Assembly (NCBI GenBank): GCA_022749755.1
Contig: CM040448.1
Location: 2,600,481 to 2,664,480 of the forward strand
Direction of reading: 5' to 3'
Length of the DNA: 64,000 bases
Origin: Azadirachta indica
Lineage: Eukaryota > Streptophyta > Magnoliopsida > Sapindales > Meliaceae
Below are positions 12,421-24,896 of this stretch, piece by piece. A model generated the notes under the pieces. That model was given only the letters and a program-made list of their open reading frames with translations, made no database searches and was not told where the DNA came from. Every line of letters starts with the position of its first letter. The first letter of the stretch is position 1. Both the position numbers and the translations under genes were made by a program.

Positions 12421-15080
12421 TAATGGAATAGCACGGGATGGGAATAATTGTTCAGGTAATATTAAAAAATATGCAGCCGGTAAACTTCGTGATAATTGAT
12501 TTGGCTCTTCTACATACAGTGGTGATGGGTTCAGTAACTGTAAACTTAGACGTATCCGCCACTCTTAAGTCTCTTGTTTTATCTCCATTTGTTCTCCTCT
12601 TCTTTTCTTACAATTTTAGATATATTCTTTTTTTTTTTATATTTAAAATATTATTTAAATAATAGATCTGGCATTGCATCAATTAATAAATCAGAACAAT
12701 ATGTTCATTGATTGTTTAAATCATGTTAAATTATTATTTTTGTATTTATTATTTACTGTATGAGATAATGTCTGATAAAGTAAATATATAAAGTTATTAC
12801 GGAAATAGATGCTTTTATTTTAAGACCATCTATTTAGACTTTTTTCACGTCTACATGTAAATAATTTGAAAAAGAAAATTCCTTCAAATAAAAAATTGTT
12901 AAATTTTAGTGCTAAAACATTATTCTTCTTTAAATAAAAAAGTAATATAATAAACAGTATCCTTTATATAAAGGCGAATAATATTTTCATATATCAATGC
13001 GTTAAAAAATTTGATGTTTAAATAATATTTACATATATAATAAGCTATTTTAAATAAAAAAAAAAATCAAAGTCTTGCATTGTATTATTTTTTTTAGTAT
13101 TTTTTATTTTATTCTTTTATATATTGACAATTTTCAATTCACTTCTAAATCTATTACAAGTATTCAGTTCAATTCCAAAATTTTAAGTTGTATGGTTATT
13201 TTTAGCATATGAAAAAGTAAAATTATAATTTATAATTTTAAAATTAATAAAAAATAATTTTTTGCCGGGTCTATTCCGTTTCTTCTTCTTCTTTCTCTCT
13301 CTACTTCTTTCTTTTTTTCTCCCTCTCATTTGTTATTATCCCTTTTTTTTTTTTTTTTTTTAAATCTTCCTATCTTCTTTTCTCTTTCTTCTTTTTCCAC
13401 ATCTGTTCTTCTCTTTTTTTTTCCTTATTCTTAGCCTCTTTTTTCTTTTTCTTCTTCTCCTCCCTCTATTTTCTTTCCCTTTTTTTCACTTTTCATCTTC
13501 TCTATCTATTTTTTTTTTAATTTTTTTCTTCTTTCCTCATTTATTCCTCCCTTTTTTCTTCTTTTTGTAATAATTATATCATTTCACATGTATTAAATAT
13601 TATAAAAGATAATAAAATCTTTTTATTGCTCAATAATTAGACTTAATAGTTTAGAGCAGTTGAGTACTTACAAAAAATGTAGAGACAGTTTAAGAGATTA
13701 TCAATATATGAAGGAGATAAAAACGAATATTGTCTTTTTTTTTTTTTTTTAAAAATAGGTTGAATATGATATCCCAAAACTGTACCAATAGTTATTTCAT
13801 TATTTAGCAGTTGACTTGAAGAGAAAACCGAAATATCTTATCAACTGATGTAGGGTATATATTTTTCTCAAAATTAGATAATATATATTTATATTTATAT
13901 TCTTCTTTTGATTTTTGTTTGTTTTGAAAAAGAAAATTTAAAAAAAAAAATAATAGTGGGATTTGGTAGGTGAGGGTGATTACTGAATTAAATAGGGTCT
14001 AAGTGGCCGGCCTTTAATATAATTAATTGTGTAAAATCTCAACTGAATTAATAAAAACAAGAATGAGTATAAATTAAGTTGCCTACTTTTAATAGGTTAC
14101 TACTTTTTTTAATTTTTATTTTTTTATCATTTTGTATTTAGAACTGCAGAAAATGGAAGAGACAATTAAATTAAGCATATATGAAATATTATAGTAGATT
14201 TGTAATATTTCATTTTTTATCTAATTAGACTTAATTAATTGGTATACTCAAAGTTTAAAACAAACCAAATCAAACCAATTAGATTAATTTCATTTGATTT
14301 GGGTTATCTAATTTGCACTCAAGCCCAAAATTTATTTCTTATTTTTGTAATTAATAATGGGATATAAATACTTTTAAAAATATAATATAAATAGTTTGAA
14401 CAAAAGCTTCAATTTTGTTTGATTTGAATTAGTTATACCAATAGAAGAACATTCAACCATTCCAATTTGGCAATTTAATTAATTAATAGAGTTGAAAAAG
14501 ATTTTGTCCAATTCAATTCAAACAAACTCAATGGGATGGTAATATTTTTCTCACCCTTTATGTAATTAATAAAGAAGCACTTCCAAGTTCAATATAAATA
14601 TTTCAAGTTTATTAAATTATAATTTAAAATTTATTTTTATGAATTTTTTTATTTTCTATATTATATGTCCCGTTTATTAACCATCATCATTACAACAATT
14701 ATAATTAATATTTAGAAAGAGTTTGTTTTCTTATGCTAATGGTTCTTAAAATTTGGTCAATTAATCTCTTTAATTCTATTGGTTTTAGAAATATCCAAAA
14801 AAATCATAATCCATTAATTTTATAAAGTTTGTTGATTTATACTTATTTTTATAATATTTATAAACTGTTAAATTTTGACACTTTTTTGCTCTTAAAATTG
14901 TATCTCATATATGTATTAGTTATGATGTATTAATATTTATATTTGTTAAATTTAATATTAATCTTTGAAACTATCCAAATCTAATAGTTTATAAATTATG
15001 TAAATAATTGTATAAAATTAAGCGATTGTTGAATAGTCCTCTATATTTATGTAATATATATACACGTACTATTATGATAC
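12421..15080. other. AT-rich spacer upstream of the GDSL array
   Basis: No gene seen. It contains a pyrimidine-rich block (see the entry at 13266-13566), several poly-A/T runs and weak AT-rich palindromes. Confidence 0.55.
13266..13566. repeat. About 300-bp strand-asymmetric polypyrimidine tract
   Basis: The + strand is almost entirely C and T, with T-rich runs broken by TTC, CTC and TCTT units. Purines are rare throughout. No coding frame is implied. Confidence 0.75.
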
Positions 15081-16089
15081 TTTTGAATGGCTAAATATGA
15101 TGGCCAAATATTATAAATGAGGTCTCTTTGTGGATACCCATTTTTGCTTAATGTCTGCTTTTAAGCCAACTCACCGTTGCCAACTTAATTATCAATCCTA
15201 GCTTAGGCAACTGATCATTTTCATGTTTTGTGAATATGGGGCAAAGTGCTTTGCCAAAAGTGCTTTGGTTACCATTTATGAATCATAACACATCCATGCA
15301 TCTTGAATTTGTTCACGTATTTTCGTTAGGAGTTAATATCTATAAATATATATTTGCCGGCCAAGACTAATTTCGTGAAATAAATGTATGTTGAGAGATT
15401 TAATTTACATACTACATTAAACCACTTTTAGGTATATGTAGTCTGAAAAATGTTCGTACTAGTTAATTTAATAGATAAAATTGATTAAAATGATATAAAA
15501 GTTTTGAAATTTAAATATAATTCACAATAAAATTAAAAAATAATTTATACATATTTATATAATATTCAAGTAACTTTTTTTTAAAAAAATATGAAAATAT
15601 TTGTTATGTCTTTTAATTCTTTTACATTATAATCAAGCTCATGTATATTTACTTAGTTTAATTTCTTTCTAAACATATGTATTAAATTGAACACAATGGA
15701 TGCTACACACTAATATTTAAGAAATCAGAAAATTCCATATAATTAATTATAATATATATGATGGTATGAAGGTCTCTCTTTGAAATTGAAACCGAAAATC
15801 ATCGTGCAATCTAGAAATTCTGAATTTCACACAAGTAGAAAATGAGATGGGGTACATATAGCTAGGCTAATTAATATTATATATAAAATTAATAAAATAA
15901 TATTCTTGTTTTATTTATGTGTATATGTGTTGATATATTAATTTGTAACTTGTAAGTCAAAAGGCTTAACAAACCTTCCAAATATTATTCTCATTTAATA
16001 AAGCGAATTTGCATATGCTAAACCATCCTGATCAACTCTTGCCCCTTTAATTTTTCCATTTCCTATGATTTTCCACGTGAATATTATTC

Positions 16090-16095
<6 letters not shown>

Positions 16096-16121
<26 letters not shown>
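16096..16121. repeat. (TA)n microsatellite in G1 upstream region
   Basis: About 26 bp of alternating T and A, roughly 120 bp upstream of the G1 ATG. The right-hand duplicate has only a short remnant at the same place. Confidence 0.8.
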
Positions 16122-16126
<5 letters not shown>

Positions 16127-16243
16127 CCTTTCATTTAAGCGTACACTACACATATTTTTTCTCGTTTTCTTCTAACCCAAACACTGCTATATATCTAGCT
16201 ATCCTCCCAAAACACTTATGCAAAATAACTCCATTATTGAAGC

Positions 16244-17795
16244 ATGATCACCTTGATCAACAGCAGAAATAGCTCTATAATGTCATCATTCGTTTTATTT
16301 CTCTTCATCATTTCCCTTCATTTATGCGTAACCAGCAGTGCAAGAACGCCGGCCCTGTATGTTTTGGGGGATTCGTTGGTTGACAGTGGCAACAACAATC
16401 TTCTATCTACGATTGCTAGGGCAAATTACTTGCCCTATGGTGTTAATTTTGTCAAGAAAGCCACTGGAAGATTCACCAATGGTAAAACTGCTGCTGATTT
16501 TATAGGTATATCTATACATACATACTGATTCATATATATTAAGAATTTCCTTTTTTTTTTTTTTGATAAAATGAGATCAACTAAATTAATTTCTTTTGTT
16601 GTGATGCTAATTTAATTAGCTGAGTTTCTGGGGCTGCCCTATTCTCCACCATATCTGAGCATACGTAACAATTTACCAGTTACTGGGTTGAATTATGCAT
16701 CTGGGTCCTGTGGCATTCTTCCAGAAACTGGTAGCTCCTATGTAAGTTTAATTTCAAAAAAAAATTTTACTAATCAATTAATATATATATATATATATAA
16801 TGTGTGTTTTAATATATATAATACAACATAATTGCAGGGAAAGTGCTTGAATTTTGAAGAACAAGTGAGTTTATTCGAAAAGACTGTTAAGTTGCTGCAG
16901 CAGAAATATTTTAAAAGCTCAGAAGAGCTTTCAGATTATTTATCAAAGTCGATATTCATAATTTCCATAGGCAGTAACGATTACATAAATAATTATTTCG
17001 GTACCTCGTTGTTCAATACAAACAAAGATTACCCTCCCCAACAATTTGCTCAACTGCTTGTTGACAAACTCTCCATCCAGCTCCAGGTTAGCTCTGATCT
17101 TAATTTCATGATAAAACAAGAACACATATAAGTTATAAGACAAAGTTTGCATGCCAATGAGTTGTAGTGAACAAAATTGAAAATTGTATATAATTTGCTG
17201 CTGCATATATATGCATGCAGAGGCTATATAAGTTGGGAGCGAGGAAGATGGTGGTGTTGGAGCTTGGTCCCATAGGGTGTATCCCATCGATTACAAGAAA
17301 ATCTGAAAACAAAGGACATTCATGTGTCGAAGACAAGAACCAGATTGTCCTTCACTTCAACAAATTGCTGCCTTCAATCTTACAGAACTTGACTTCAACT
17401 CTCAATGCGTCTATCTTTGTTAATGGTCAAGTTCATTCCCTAACCTATGATGCTATTATAAATCCTTCCGAGTATGGTTAGTACTTTTTAAACTTAATTA
17501 ATTAAGTTTAAAGTTTATATATACAAATAATATAAAATTGATATTATTAATTATTGTTATATTTATATAATTGCGCGCAGGATTAGTGGATTCAAGCAAT
17601 CCATGTTGTCGGGCAATTTTGAATGGGACGTCAGAATGCATTCCATTACTGAAGCCATGCAATAATGCAGATGAACACTTCTTCTGGGATGGTTATCATC
17701 CTGCAGAAGCTGTGTATTCACTTGTAGCATCTCGTTGTATCAACGATTCCTCTGTTTGCGTTCCTTTCACTTTAAATAAGCTCGCAAATATGTGA
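16244..17795 (+). CDS. GDSL esterase/lipase G1 (SGNH hydrolase, secreted)
   Basis: Five exons 16244-16505, 16620-16741, 16838-17086, 17221-17476, 17581-17795; all junctions are GT-AG and in phase; 367 residues. Residues 1-33 form a signal peptide (hydrophobic [12 protein letters not shown]). SGNH blocks: [13 protein letters not shown] with nucleophile Ser44, Gly in [20 protein letters not shown] (Asn), and WDGYHPAE with Asp333 and His336. This is the plant GDSL extracellular lipase family, in the group that includes GLIP7 and At1g29670; the natural substrate is unknown. The GDSL block has VLGDS instead of the more common VFGDS. Conserved Cys pairs near the C-terminus (PCC, ECIP, PCN) suit a secreted protein. 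It is the parent or sister of G2. Confidence 0.92.
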
Positions 17796-18110
17796 ACACA
17801 CATATTATTGCTTGCTTAATTGCTATATACATTTATACCTAAACGATTTATAATAAATATATATGATATTAACTATATCCCTGATTCATTTTCATTCGTT
17901 AATTTATTTAATTATTCGTTGACTTAATAATATTTTAATTGCAAGTCGAATCAAAATATGTAAATTACATACAGGTGGTAAAATTCTATATTGTGATTTA
18001 TAAACATGATATTAGTTACCTTCTCTTTCTGCGAAGCATGATATTTAAAGAAAGCAGTAAGCACTGTAAGTTTGGGAGCAGCAATTAATAGTAGCACAGA
18101 AAAAAAGAGA

Positions 18111-18954
18111 GTGCCTTGCCTTACATATTTATTTTAAAATAATAATTATATCCTTGTTAGCTAACAGTTATTCAACGAAAATTATTATTAAATTTAAAAA
18201 AGGGAGAATGTTCAGTTTTATCCTGATTTTTGTATTAATACTCTATTATTTTTCTATATTTTCGTTAATATTTCATTATCCTTTGAGTTTCGATTTTACT
18301 CTTTAATATTTCAGATATTTTTTATTTTATTATTTTATAATTAAAACATGAACCAATTGAATCGAAGGGAAAAACCGCAAAAAAATTAGAGTTAGGAAGG
18401 TGATGGGATATTAGAAAAAATATAAGAGACCAATGGAGTATTGGCTCAAAAATTAAGGGGGTAATGAGCATTCTCCCTTTGAAAAAATATAAATCTATTT
18501 ATCAAAAATACATTAACAAATAGTATACTAATAATATATTTTTTAAATATATTATAAAATTATACATTTTATAAATAATATTTATTTTTATTATGTTATA
18601 TACATATATATATTAAATATATAATATGTTTTATACACATAATATAAATTATAATATACTCATAAGTATTGTACTATAGTATATTTTATTTATATATTAA
18701 TATTTATTTATGATTTATTTTATTTATTTTTCTAATACTTAATTCATACTGAATTGTTAATATATTATAAAATAAATAAATTTTATATTTTAATTATAAT
18801 ATATTAACAAGTATCATTTATATTATTTATGTAAATTTATGATATGTTTATAAATATTGTATTATTAATGAACTATAAAATAATATTATATTTTAAAAAT
18901 TTAATAATAATTTTTGTTGAATAACTGTTATTGATAGGAGTATAATCACCATTT
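18111..18954. other. Spacer between G1 and G2 duplication units
   Basis: No gene. The first part contains a MITE (18199-18480). The rest, about 18480-18930, is extremely AT-rich low-complexity DNA. Confidence 0.6.
18199..18480. mobile_element. MITE-like element, family A, copy 1
   Basis: A 282-bp segment starting AAAGGGAGAATG and ending with its reverse complement CATTCTCCCTTT. The inverted similarity continues well inside (ATATTTCATTATCC near 18270 against the reverse complement of GATGGGATATTAG near 18402). There is no coding capacity. A related copy lies at about 59498-59762. The superfamily cannot be named without a clean target-site duplication. Confidence 0.7.
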
Positions 18955-21900
18955 TGAATGGCAAAATGGGGTGGCAAAAAATTATAATTGATGTCTCATT
19001 GTGGATACCCATTTTGGTTTAAAATCTGCTATCAAGCCAAACTCACCACTGCCAACTTATCAATCCTAGCGTAATTAGCTAACTCTCAATCATTTTCGAG
19101 TTTTGTTAATATATATTACAGAGGTTTTGTGAATATGGGGCAAAGTGCTTTCCCAAAAGTGCTTTGGTTATACCATTTATGGATCGTGCGACATATCCAT
19201 GCATCTTGAATTTGTTCATTTGTTTATTTCCGTTAAGAGATCATACCTATAAATTAATATATATTTGCCGGGAAAGACTAATTTTGTGAAATAAATGTAC
19301 ATATGTAGGTTGAGAGGTTTAATTTATTTGCTACATTAAACCAGTTTTAGGTATACGTAATTTCAATAATGTCCATACGAGTTAATTTAATCCAGAAAAT
19401 TGATTAAAATGATATAAAAATTTTGAAATTGAAATATAACACTCACATTAAAATTGAAAATTAATATATGCATATTTATATAATATTCAGACAACGTGCC
19501 TTTCTTTTTTAAAAAATGTGTGAAAATAATATTTGTTATGTGTGAGAATAATATAATCAAGTTCCTATATATATTTATTTTGTTTCTTTATAACGATTAC
19601 TATGTATTAGATTAAACATAATTAATGCATGTTGTTAATTTCAATGCATGATACACATTAATATTTAAAAACTCAGAAAATTCCATATAATTATTAATTA
19701 TGATATGATGGTACGAAAGTCTCTCTTGAAACTGAAAATTAATCATCATGCAATCTAGAAATTCTGATTTTTACACGAGAAGAAAATGAGATGGTGTAGG
19801 CTAATTAATATTATATGTGAAATAAATAAATAAATAAATATTCTTGTTTAATTTGTATATATGTTGATGATAAATTAATTGTCAAGTCAAAAGGCTAAAC
19901 AAACCTTCCCATTATTCTCATTTAATAAAGCGAACATGCTATGCGTCACCATCCTCAACTCTTACCTTCTCCCTTTAATTTCTCCATATCCTATGATTTT
20001 CCATGTGAATATTATTCTATATACATATGTCTATCCCTTCATTTAAGCATACGTTACACATATATTTTCTCTCCTTTTCTTCCTCCCCAAACACTTGTGC
20101 AAACTCCATTACTGAAACATGATCATCTTGATCAGCAGCAGAAATAGCTCTATAATATTATCATTCATTTTGTTTCTCTTCATAGTTTCCCTTCATTTCT
20201 TCATAACCAGCAGTGCAAGACCGCCGGCCCTGTATGTTTTGGGGGATTCGCTGGTTGACAGTGGCAATAACAATCTTCTACCCACGATTGCTAGGGCAAA
20301 TTACTTGCCCTATGGTGTTAATTTTGTCAAGAAAGCCACTGGAAGATTCACCGATGGTAAAACTGCCGCTGATTTTATAGGTATATATATATATACATAC
20401 ATACTGATTCATATTTATATATATTAAGAATTTCTTTTTTTTATAAAATGGGACCACCTAAATTTCCTTTGTTGTGATACTACTTTGATTAATTAGCTGA
20501 GTTTCTGGGGCTGCCCTATTCTCCACCATGTCTGAGCATTCGTGACTATTTGCCACTTACTGGGTTGAATTATGCATCTGGGTCCTGTGGCATTCTTCCA
20601 GAAACTGGTCGCTCCTATGTAAGTTTAATTTCAGACAAAATTTTACTAAGTAATTAAATGAATTTAATTCATCACGTGTTTTTTAATATAATATAATATA
20701 ATTGCAGGGAAAGTGCTTGATTTTTGAAGAACAAGTGGGTCTATTCGAAGAGACCGTTCAGTTGCTGCAGCAGAAATATTTTCAAAGCTCAGTAGAGCTT
20801 TTAGATTATTTATCAAAGTCGATATTCATAATCTCCATAGGCAGTAACGATTACATAAATAATTTTCTGGGTACCTCGTTGTTCAATAAAAACAAAGGTT
20901 ACCCTCCCCAACAATTTGCTCAACTCCTTGTTGACAAACTCTCCGACCAGCTCCAGGTTAATGATAGAAATACAGCTCTCTCTTAATTTCATGATATAAC
21001 AAGAACATAAAGCTATAATACAAAGTTTGCATGCCAGTGAGATACAGTGAACAAAATTGAAAATTGTATATATGTATGTATGCATATATGCAGAGGCTAT
21101 ATAAGTTGGGAACGAGGAAGATGGTGGTGTTGGAGCTTGGTCCCATAGGGTGTATACCATCGATTACAAGAAAATCTGAAAACAAAGGACATTCATGTGT
21201 CGAAGAAAAGAACCAGATTGTCCTTCACTTCAACAAATTGCTGCCTTCAATCTTACAGAACTTGACTTCAACTCTCAATGCGTCTATCTTTGTTAATGGT
21301 TAAGCTCATTCCCTAACCTATGATGCTATTATAAATCCTTCCAAGTATGGTAAGTACTTTAAACTTAATTAATTTAAATTTTATATGTAAAATATATCTT
21401 ACTAGCTAGCTTATTTATTCTTGATTCATAGATTATATATATATATATATATATAATTGCAGGATTAATGGATGCAAGCAATCCATGTTGTAGCGCAATG
21501 TTGAATCGAACATCAGGATGCATTCCATTACTGAAGCCATGCAATGATGCAGATAAGCACTTCTTCTGGGATGGTTATCATCAAACAGCAGCTGTGTATT
21601 CACTTGTAGCATCTCGTTGTATCACCGATTCTTCTGTTTGCGTTCCTTTCACTTTAAATAAGCTCCTAAATATGTGAACAGATATTATAATTATTGCTTG
21701 CTTAATTGCTATATATATATATTGATAATAAAGTTTATTGTGTAGAAAAAAATTAATTACTAGCAATTAATAAACAATATAATACTGATTCATTTTCATT
21801 TGTTTATTCGTTGACTTATTAATATTTTAATAACAAGTCGAATCAAAATAGGTAAATTAAATACAGGTGGTAAAATTCTGTTGTAAATAAACATGATATT

Positions 21901-22000
21901 AGTTAGTTACCTTCTCTTTCTGTGAAGCAGAATTAAAAAAACCAGTAACCACTGGAAGTTTAGGTGCACCAATTAATAGTAGCATACAGAAAGGATAGAG
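18955..22000 (+). repeat. Tandem segmental duplication, right copy (contains G2)
   Basis: Aligns with the segment from about 15085 to 18110 in promoter, exons, introns and 3' flank. Boundaries are approximate. Confidence 0.75.
20119..21677 (+). pseudogene. GDSL esterase/lipase G2, single nonsense mutation in exon 4
   Basis: Same five-exon structure as G1: 20119-20380, 20497-20618, 20708-20956, 21094-21349, 21463-21677, with identical exon lengths and intact splice sites. In exon 4, where G1 has a CAA glutamine codon, G2 has TAA at 21301-21303. Translation would stop after 280 of about 367 codons. This removes the end of exon 4 and all of exon 5, including the WDGYH segment that carries the catalytic Asp and His. 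The rest of the frame is open, so the lesion looks recent, or it could be an allele or base-call error. Other changes: YHQTAA replaces YHPAEA in the lost block, and Cys replaces Tyr in the SPPYL motif. A product truncated as predicted should be inactive as an esterase. Confidence 0.85.
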
Positions 22001-22118
22001 CCTTAATTTATATTATTTATTTATATTTAAAATAATAGCTCATCAGCACTGGGCACAGAAAAGCCTTTTCCATTTTTAATTATAGAATTTATAAATATAG
22101 ATGAGATAAATATTCATT

Positions 22119-22192
22119 GGCCTATTAGCTCAGCTTGTTAGAGCGTCGTGCTAATAACGCGAAGGTCGCAGGTTCGAGACCTGCATGGGCCA
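22119..22192 (+). tRNA. tRNA-Ile (AAU), copy 1, D-loop altered
   Basis: A 74-bp cloverleaf. The acceptor stem GGCCTAT pairs with ATGGGCC (one U-G), the anticodon stem is TCGTG/CGCGA, the loop is CTAATAA with anticodon AAT at 22153-22155, and the T-arm is GCAGG TTCGAGA CCTGC. The D-loop reads AGCTTGTTAG where the other copies have GGTTAG, so one of the invariant G18-G19 bases is lost. This could weaken D-T loop contact and the A-box. A T-run about 10 bp downstream could serve as a Pol III terminator. There is no intron. Confidence 0.9.
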
Positions 22193-22618
22193 AAAAATAA
22201 TATTTTTAAATTTTTAGATAATTCTAATAAGGACTCAGTATATTTTGCTTTATATCATCCAGAACCATGATGTTTTTCAGATATATTAAATGGACGCATT
22301 TGATTTATATTATTATCTAATAATATTTATAAAAAGACCGACTTGTTCTCATATTAAATTTTGAAATATTTTTATTATTATGGTTTGTATGATACAATTG
22401 TATATATTGTCATTAAATGTTTGAAAGGAAAAAAATTCCATTATCCTTATAACTTACAAATGTATTGGTAACTTCAAAGAAGTACTAAAAACTCATTAGT
22501 AACTCAAAAAGCATTAAAAATTTATCAGTAACTTAAAAAAAATATTATTACACATAAATATCTCTGATCCATTCATCTTCTTCTTCCTCACCAACTAAAC
22601 CATTGAATTTGAAACACG
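22193..22618. other. Spacer between tRNA copy 1 and G3, likely G3 promoter
   Basis: AT-rich. Contains an imperfect direct repeat of about 30 bp (about 22465-22552), described separately, and a C/T-rich leader-like stretch just before the ATG. Confidence 0.5.
22465..22552. repeat. Approximately 30-bp imperfect minirepeat upstream of G3
   Basis: Three units built around GTAACT(T/C)..AAA..TAAAAA. The same minirepeat occurs upstream of G4 at about 32890-32990. Confidence 0.6.
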
Positions 22619-24204
22619 ATGTTGATCATCAGCAACAAAACCTCTGTAATATTTGCGTTCATTTTTCTCTTGACATTTTCCCTCCATTTCTTCCCATTTC
22701 TGAGCAGTGCAGCTGATCAGCAGCTCGCACCGGCGCTGTATGTTTTCGGGGATTCGTTCTTGGACAGCGGCAACAACAACCGTTTGCCGACGACTGCTAA
22801 GGCAAATTACTGGCCCTACGGCATTAATTTTAAGAAAGCCAATGGAAGATTCACCAATGGTAAAACGGCCGCCGATTTTATAGGTATCTATCTATATATG
22901 CTGATTTAATTTATATCATCAAATTATCTACATATACCGAATAATAATTGTTTAACTTGTACGTAGTATGTATATGATGCGTTTTCTTTTGTTCTGATAT
23001 TAATTAGCTGAGTATCTGGGGCTGCCGTATCCTCCGCCATATCTGAGAACACGTAAACATTTACCACTAACTGGCTTGAATTATGCATCTGGCTCATGTG
23101 GCATTCTCCCAAAAACTGGAAGCCCCTTGGTACGTAATTAAATTAAGTTTAATTTCCAACAAAAATTTCAATGATTTCCCTTTCAAATTAATTAATAATT
23201 GATCAATATATATATTTATATATATTTACATTTGTGTGGGTTGTAATTAATATTGAAGGGTAAATGCTTGAGCTTTGAAGAACAAGTGGGTTTATTCGGA
23301 GACAGTGTTAAGTCACTGCAGCAGAGATTTTTTAACGGTTCCAGAAAAGAGGTTTCAAATTATTTATCAAAGTCGATATTCATAATCTCAGTAGGTGGTA
23401 ACGACTACCTGAATAATTATCTTGAACCCTCATTTTTCAATACAAGCAAACATTACTCTCCCCAGCAATTTGCTCAACTCCTCTCTCACAGACTCTCCCA
23501 CCAGCTCGAGGTAATTAACTAATTAACTCTCTCTAGATCATCTCTTTCCCTCCAAAAAAAAAAAAAAATAAAATTAAGGAAATTAATTAATATGATTATT
23601 ATATAATATGGATGCATGCATGCATGCATGCATTCAGAGGCTGTATAAGTTCGGAGCAAGAAAGATAGTGGTGTTCGAGGTGGGTGCGATCGGATGCATC
23701 CCCTATGTTAGAAGGAAATACGAACACAAAGGACAAGTTTGTGTTGAAGACAAGAACCAGCTCGTGTCTCATTACAACAAGCTGCTTCCTCCATTGCTAA
23801 AAAACTTGACTTCATCTCTCAAAGGCTCCACTTTTGTTAATGCTCTAGTTGAATCATTTGGCCATGATGCAATTAATAATCCATCTAAATACGGTAATAA
23901 TTAAGTAATTAATTTATATATAAATTAGTCTCCTTAATTTCATTAATTAATTGACATGAACAATTAATTAACTAATTATGCAGGCTTTGAGGATGGAAGC
24001 AAGCCGTGTTGTACAACATTGTTTAAGGAGTTATCACTGTCAGAATGCATTCCATCACAGAAGCTATGCCGTGATGCAGATAAAAACTTTTTCTGGGATG
24101 GTTATCATCCTACACAACATGTCCATTCACTCGTAGCATCCCTTTGTATCAACCACACATCTATTTGTACTCCTTTCAACTTAAATCGGCTCGTCAAAAT
24201 CTGA
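22619..24204 (+). CDS. GDSL esterase/lipase G3 (secreted)
   Basis: Exons 22619-22883, 23008-23129, 23259-23510, 23638-23893, 23984-24204, all in phase; 371 residues. Signal peptide about residues 1-31 ([18 protein letters not shown]), then [18 protein letters not shown] (nucleophile Ser), [20 protein letters not shown] (Asn) and [11 protein letters not shown] (catalytic Asp and His). VGGND replaces the common xGSND in block III. It pairs with G4 as a second subgroup of the array: both have QQLAPALYV after the signal peptide, Trp in ANYWPYG, and HVHSL instead of AVYSL after the catalytic His. Secreted acyl-ester hydrolase by family; substrate unknown. Confidence 0.92.
23611..23634. repeat. GCAT repeat at the intron 3 acceptor of G3
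   Basis: A run of GCAT units directly before the acceptor TTCAG of exon 4. Shorter ATGCATGCA runs lie at the same place in G1 and G4. Confidence 0.75.
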
Positions 24205-24222
24205 AGACTACTTTATTAATTA

Positions 24223-24294
<72 letters not shown>

Positions 24295-24896
24295 AAAATA
24301 TATATAATATCCATGAAATTTTGTCACCAAATTGTAGTACTTAAAAAGTTAAAATTAATTATGTCAGTTATTTAGTATTTCTCTTATGATTATAAATTAA
24401 AACACATACCATTGGTGCGCGAGGGATATTTTTCTTGGAATTTTGCATAAGATGATTTGTAATAATAAATTAGAGTGTGTTTGTGATTAATTACTATACT
24501 TTTGCAATACCGCAAGTGTGATAAATTGTTTTATTTAATTTTTAGAAAAGATAATCCTCGTCAATTCACAGTATTATCAGCAATTAAAAGTGTTTTGTTA
24601 ATTTTAAGTATTAGATATATTTTTATTAAAAGAAGTAAAATTAAATATTTTTGTTCCCTAATTTTATTTTTATTAAATATTACATATTTAATTTATAATT
24701 TACGTTAAAAATTTATTGAGAATCGAAAATCTTAATCAAATAGACTTTAAAAACACTTAAATGTTTATACTGAATTTAGACAATGACTGACCTTTAAAAA
24801 AAAAAAAACAGATTATAGAAATTTAGTTTGAACTCTGATACGGTGGACTCGAACTCTACATTTAGGGGTAGCCGTAACTATTTTAAGATAAAAAAA
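24205..24896. other. G3 3' flank
   Basis: Includes an (ATT)n microsatellite and AT-rich DNA. An open frame on + at 24502-24708 is low-complexity and not called. Confidence 0.5.
24224..24292. repeat. (ATT)n microsatellite downstream of G3
   Basis: More than 20 tandem ATT units about 20 bp after the G3 stop codon, so probably within its 3'UTR. Length polymorphism is likely. Confidence 0.9.

Larger units (their letters stand above)
15085..18110 (+). repeat. Tandem segmental duplication, left copy (contains G1)
   Basis: The flanks of G1 and G2 align, not only the genes. Shared landmarks include the TTTGTGGATACCC / CATTGTGGATACCC segment (about 15130 and 18997), GTGCTTTGGTTA (about 15260 and 19158), and the downstream TACAGGTGGTAAAATTC (17970 and 21863). 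The unit is about 3 kb and the copies are separated by an insertion-rich spacer holding a MITE. Confidence 0.75.
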
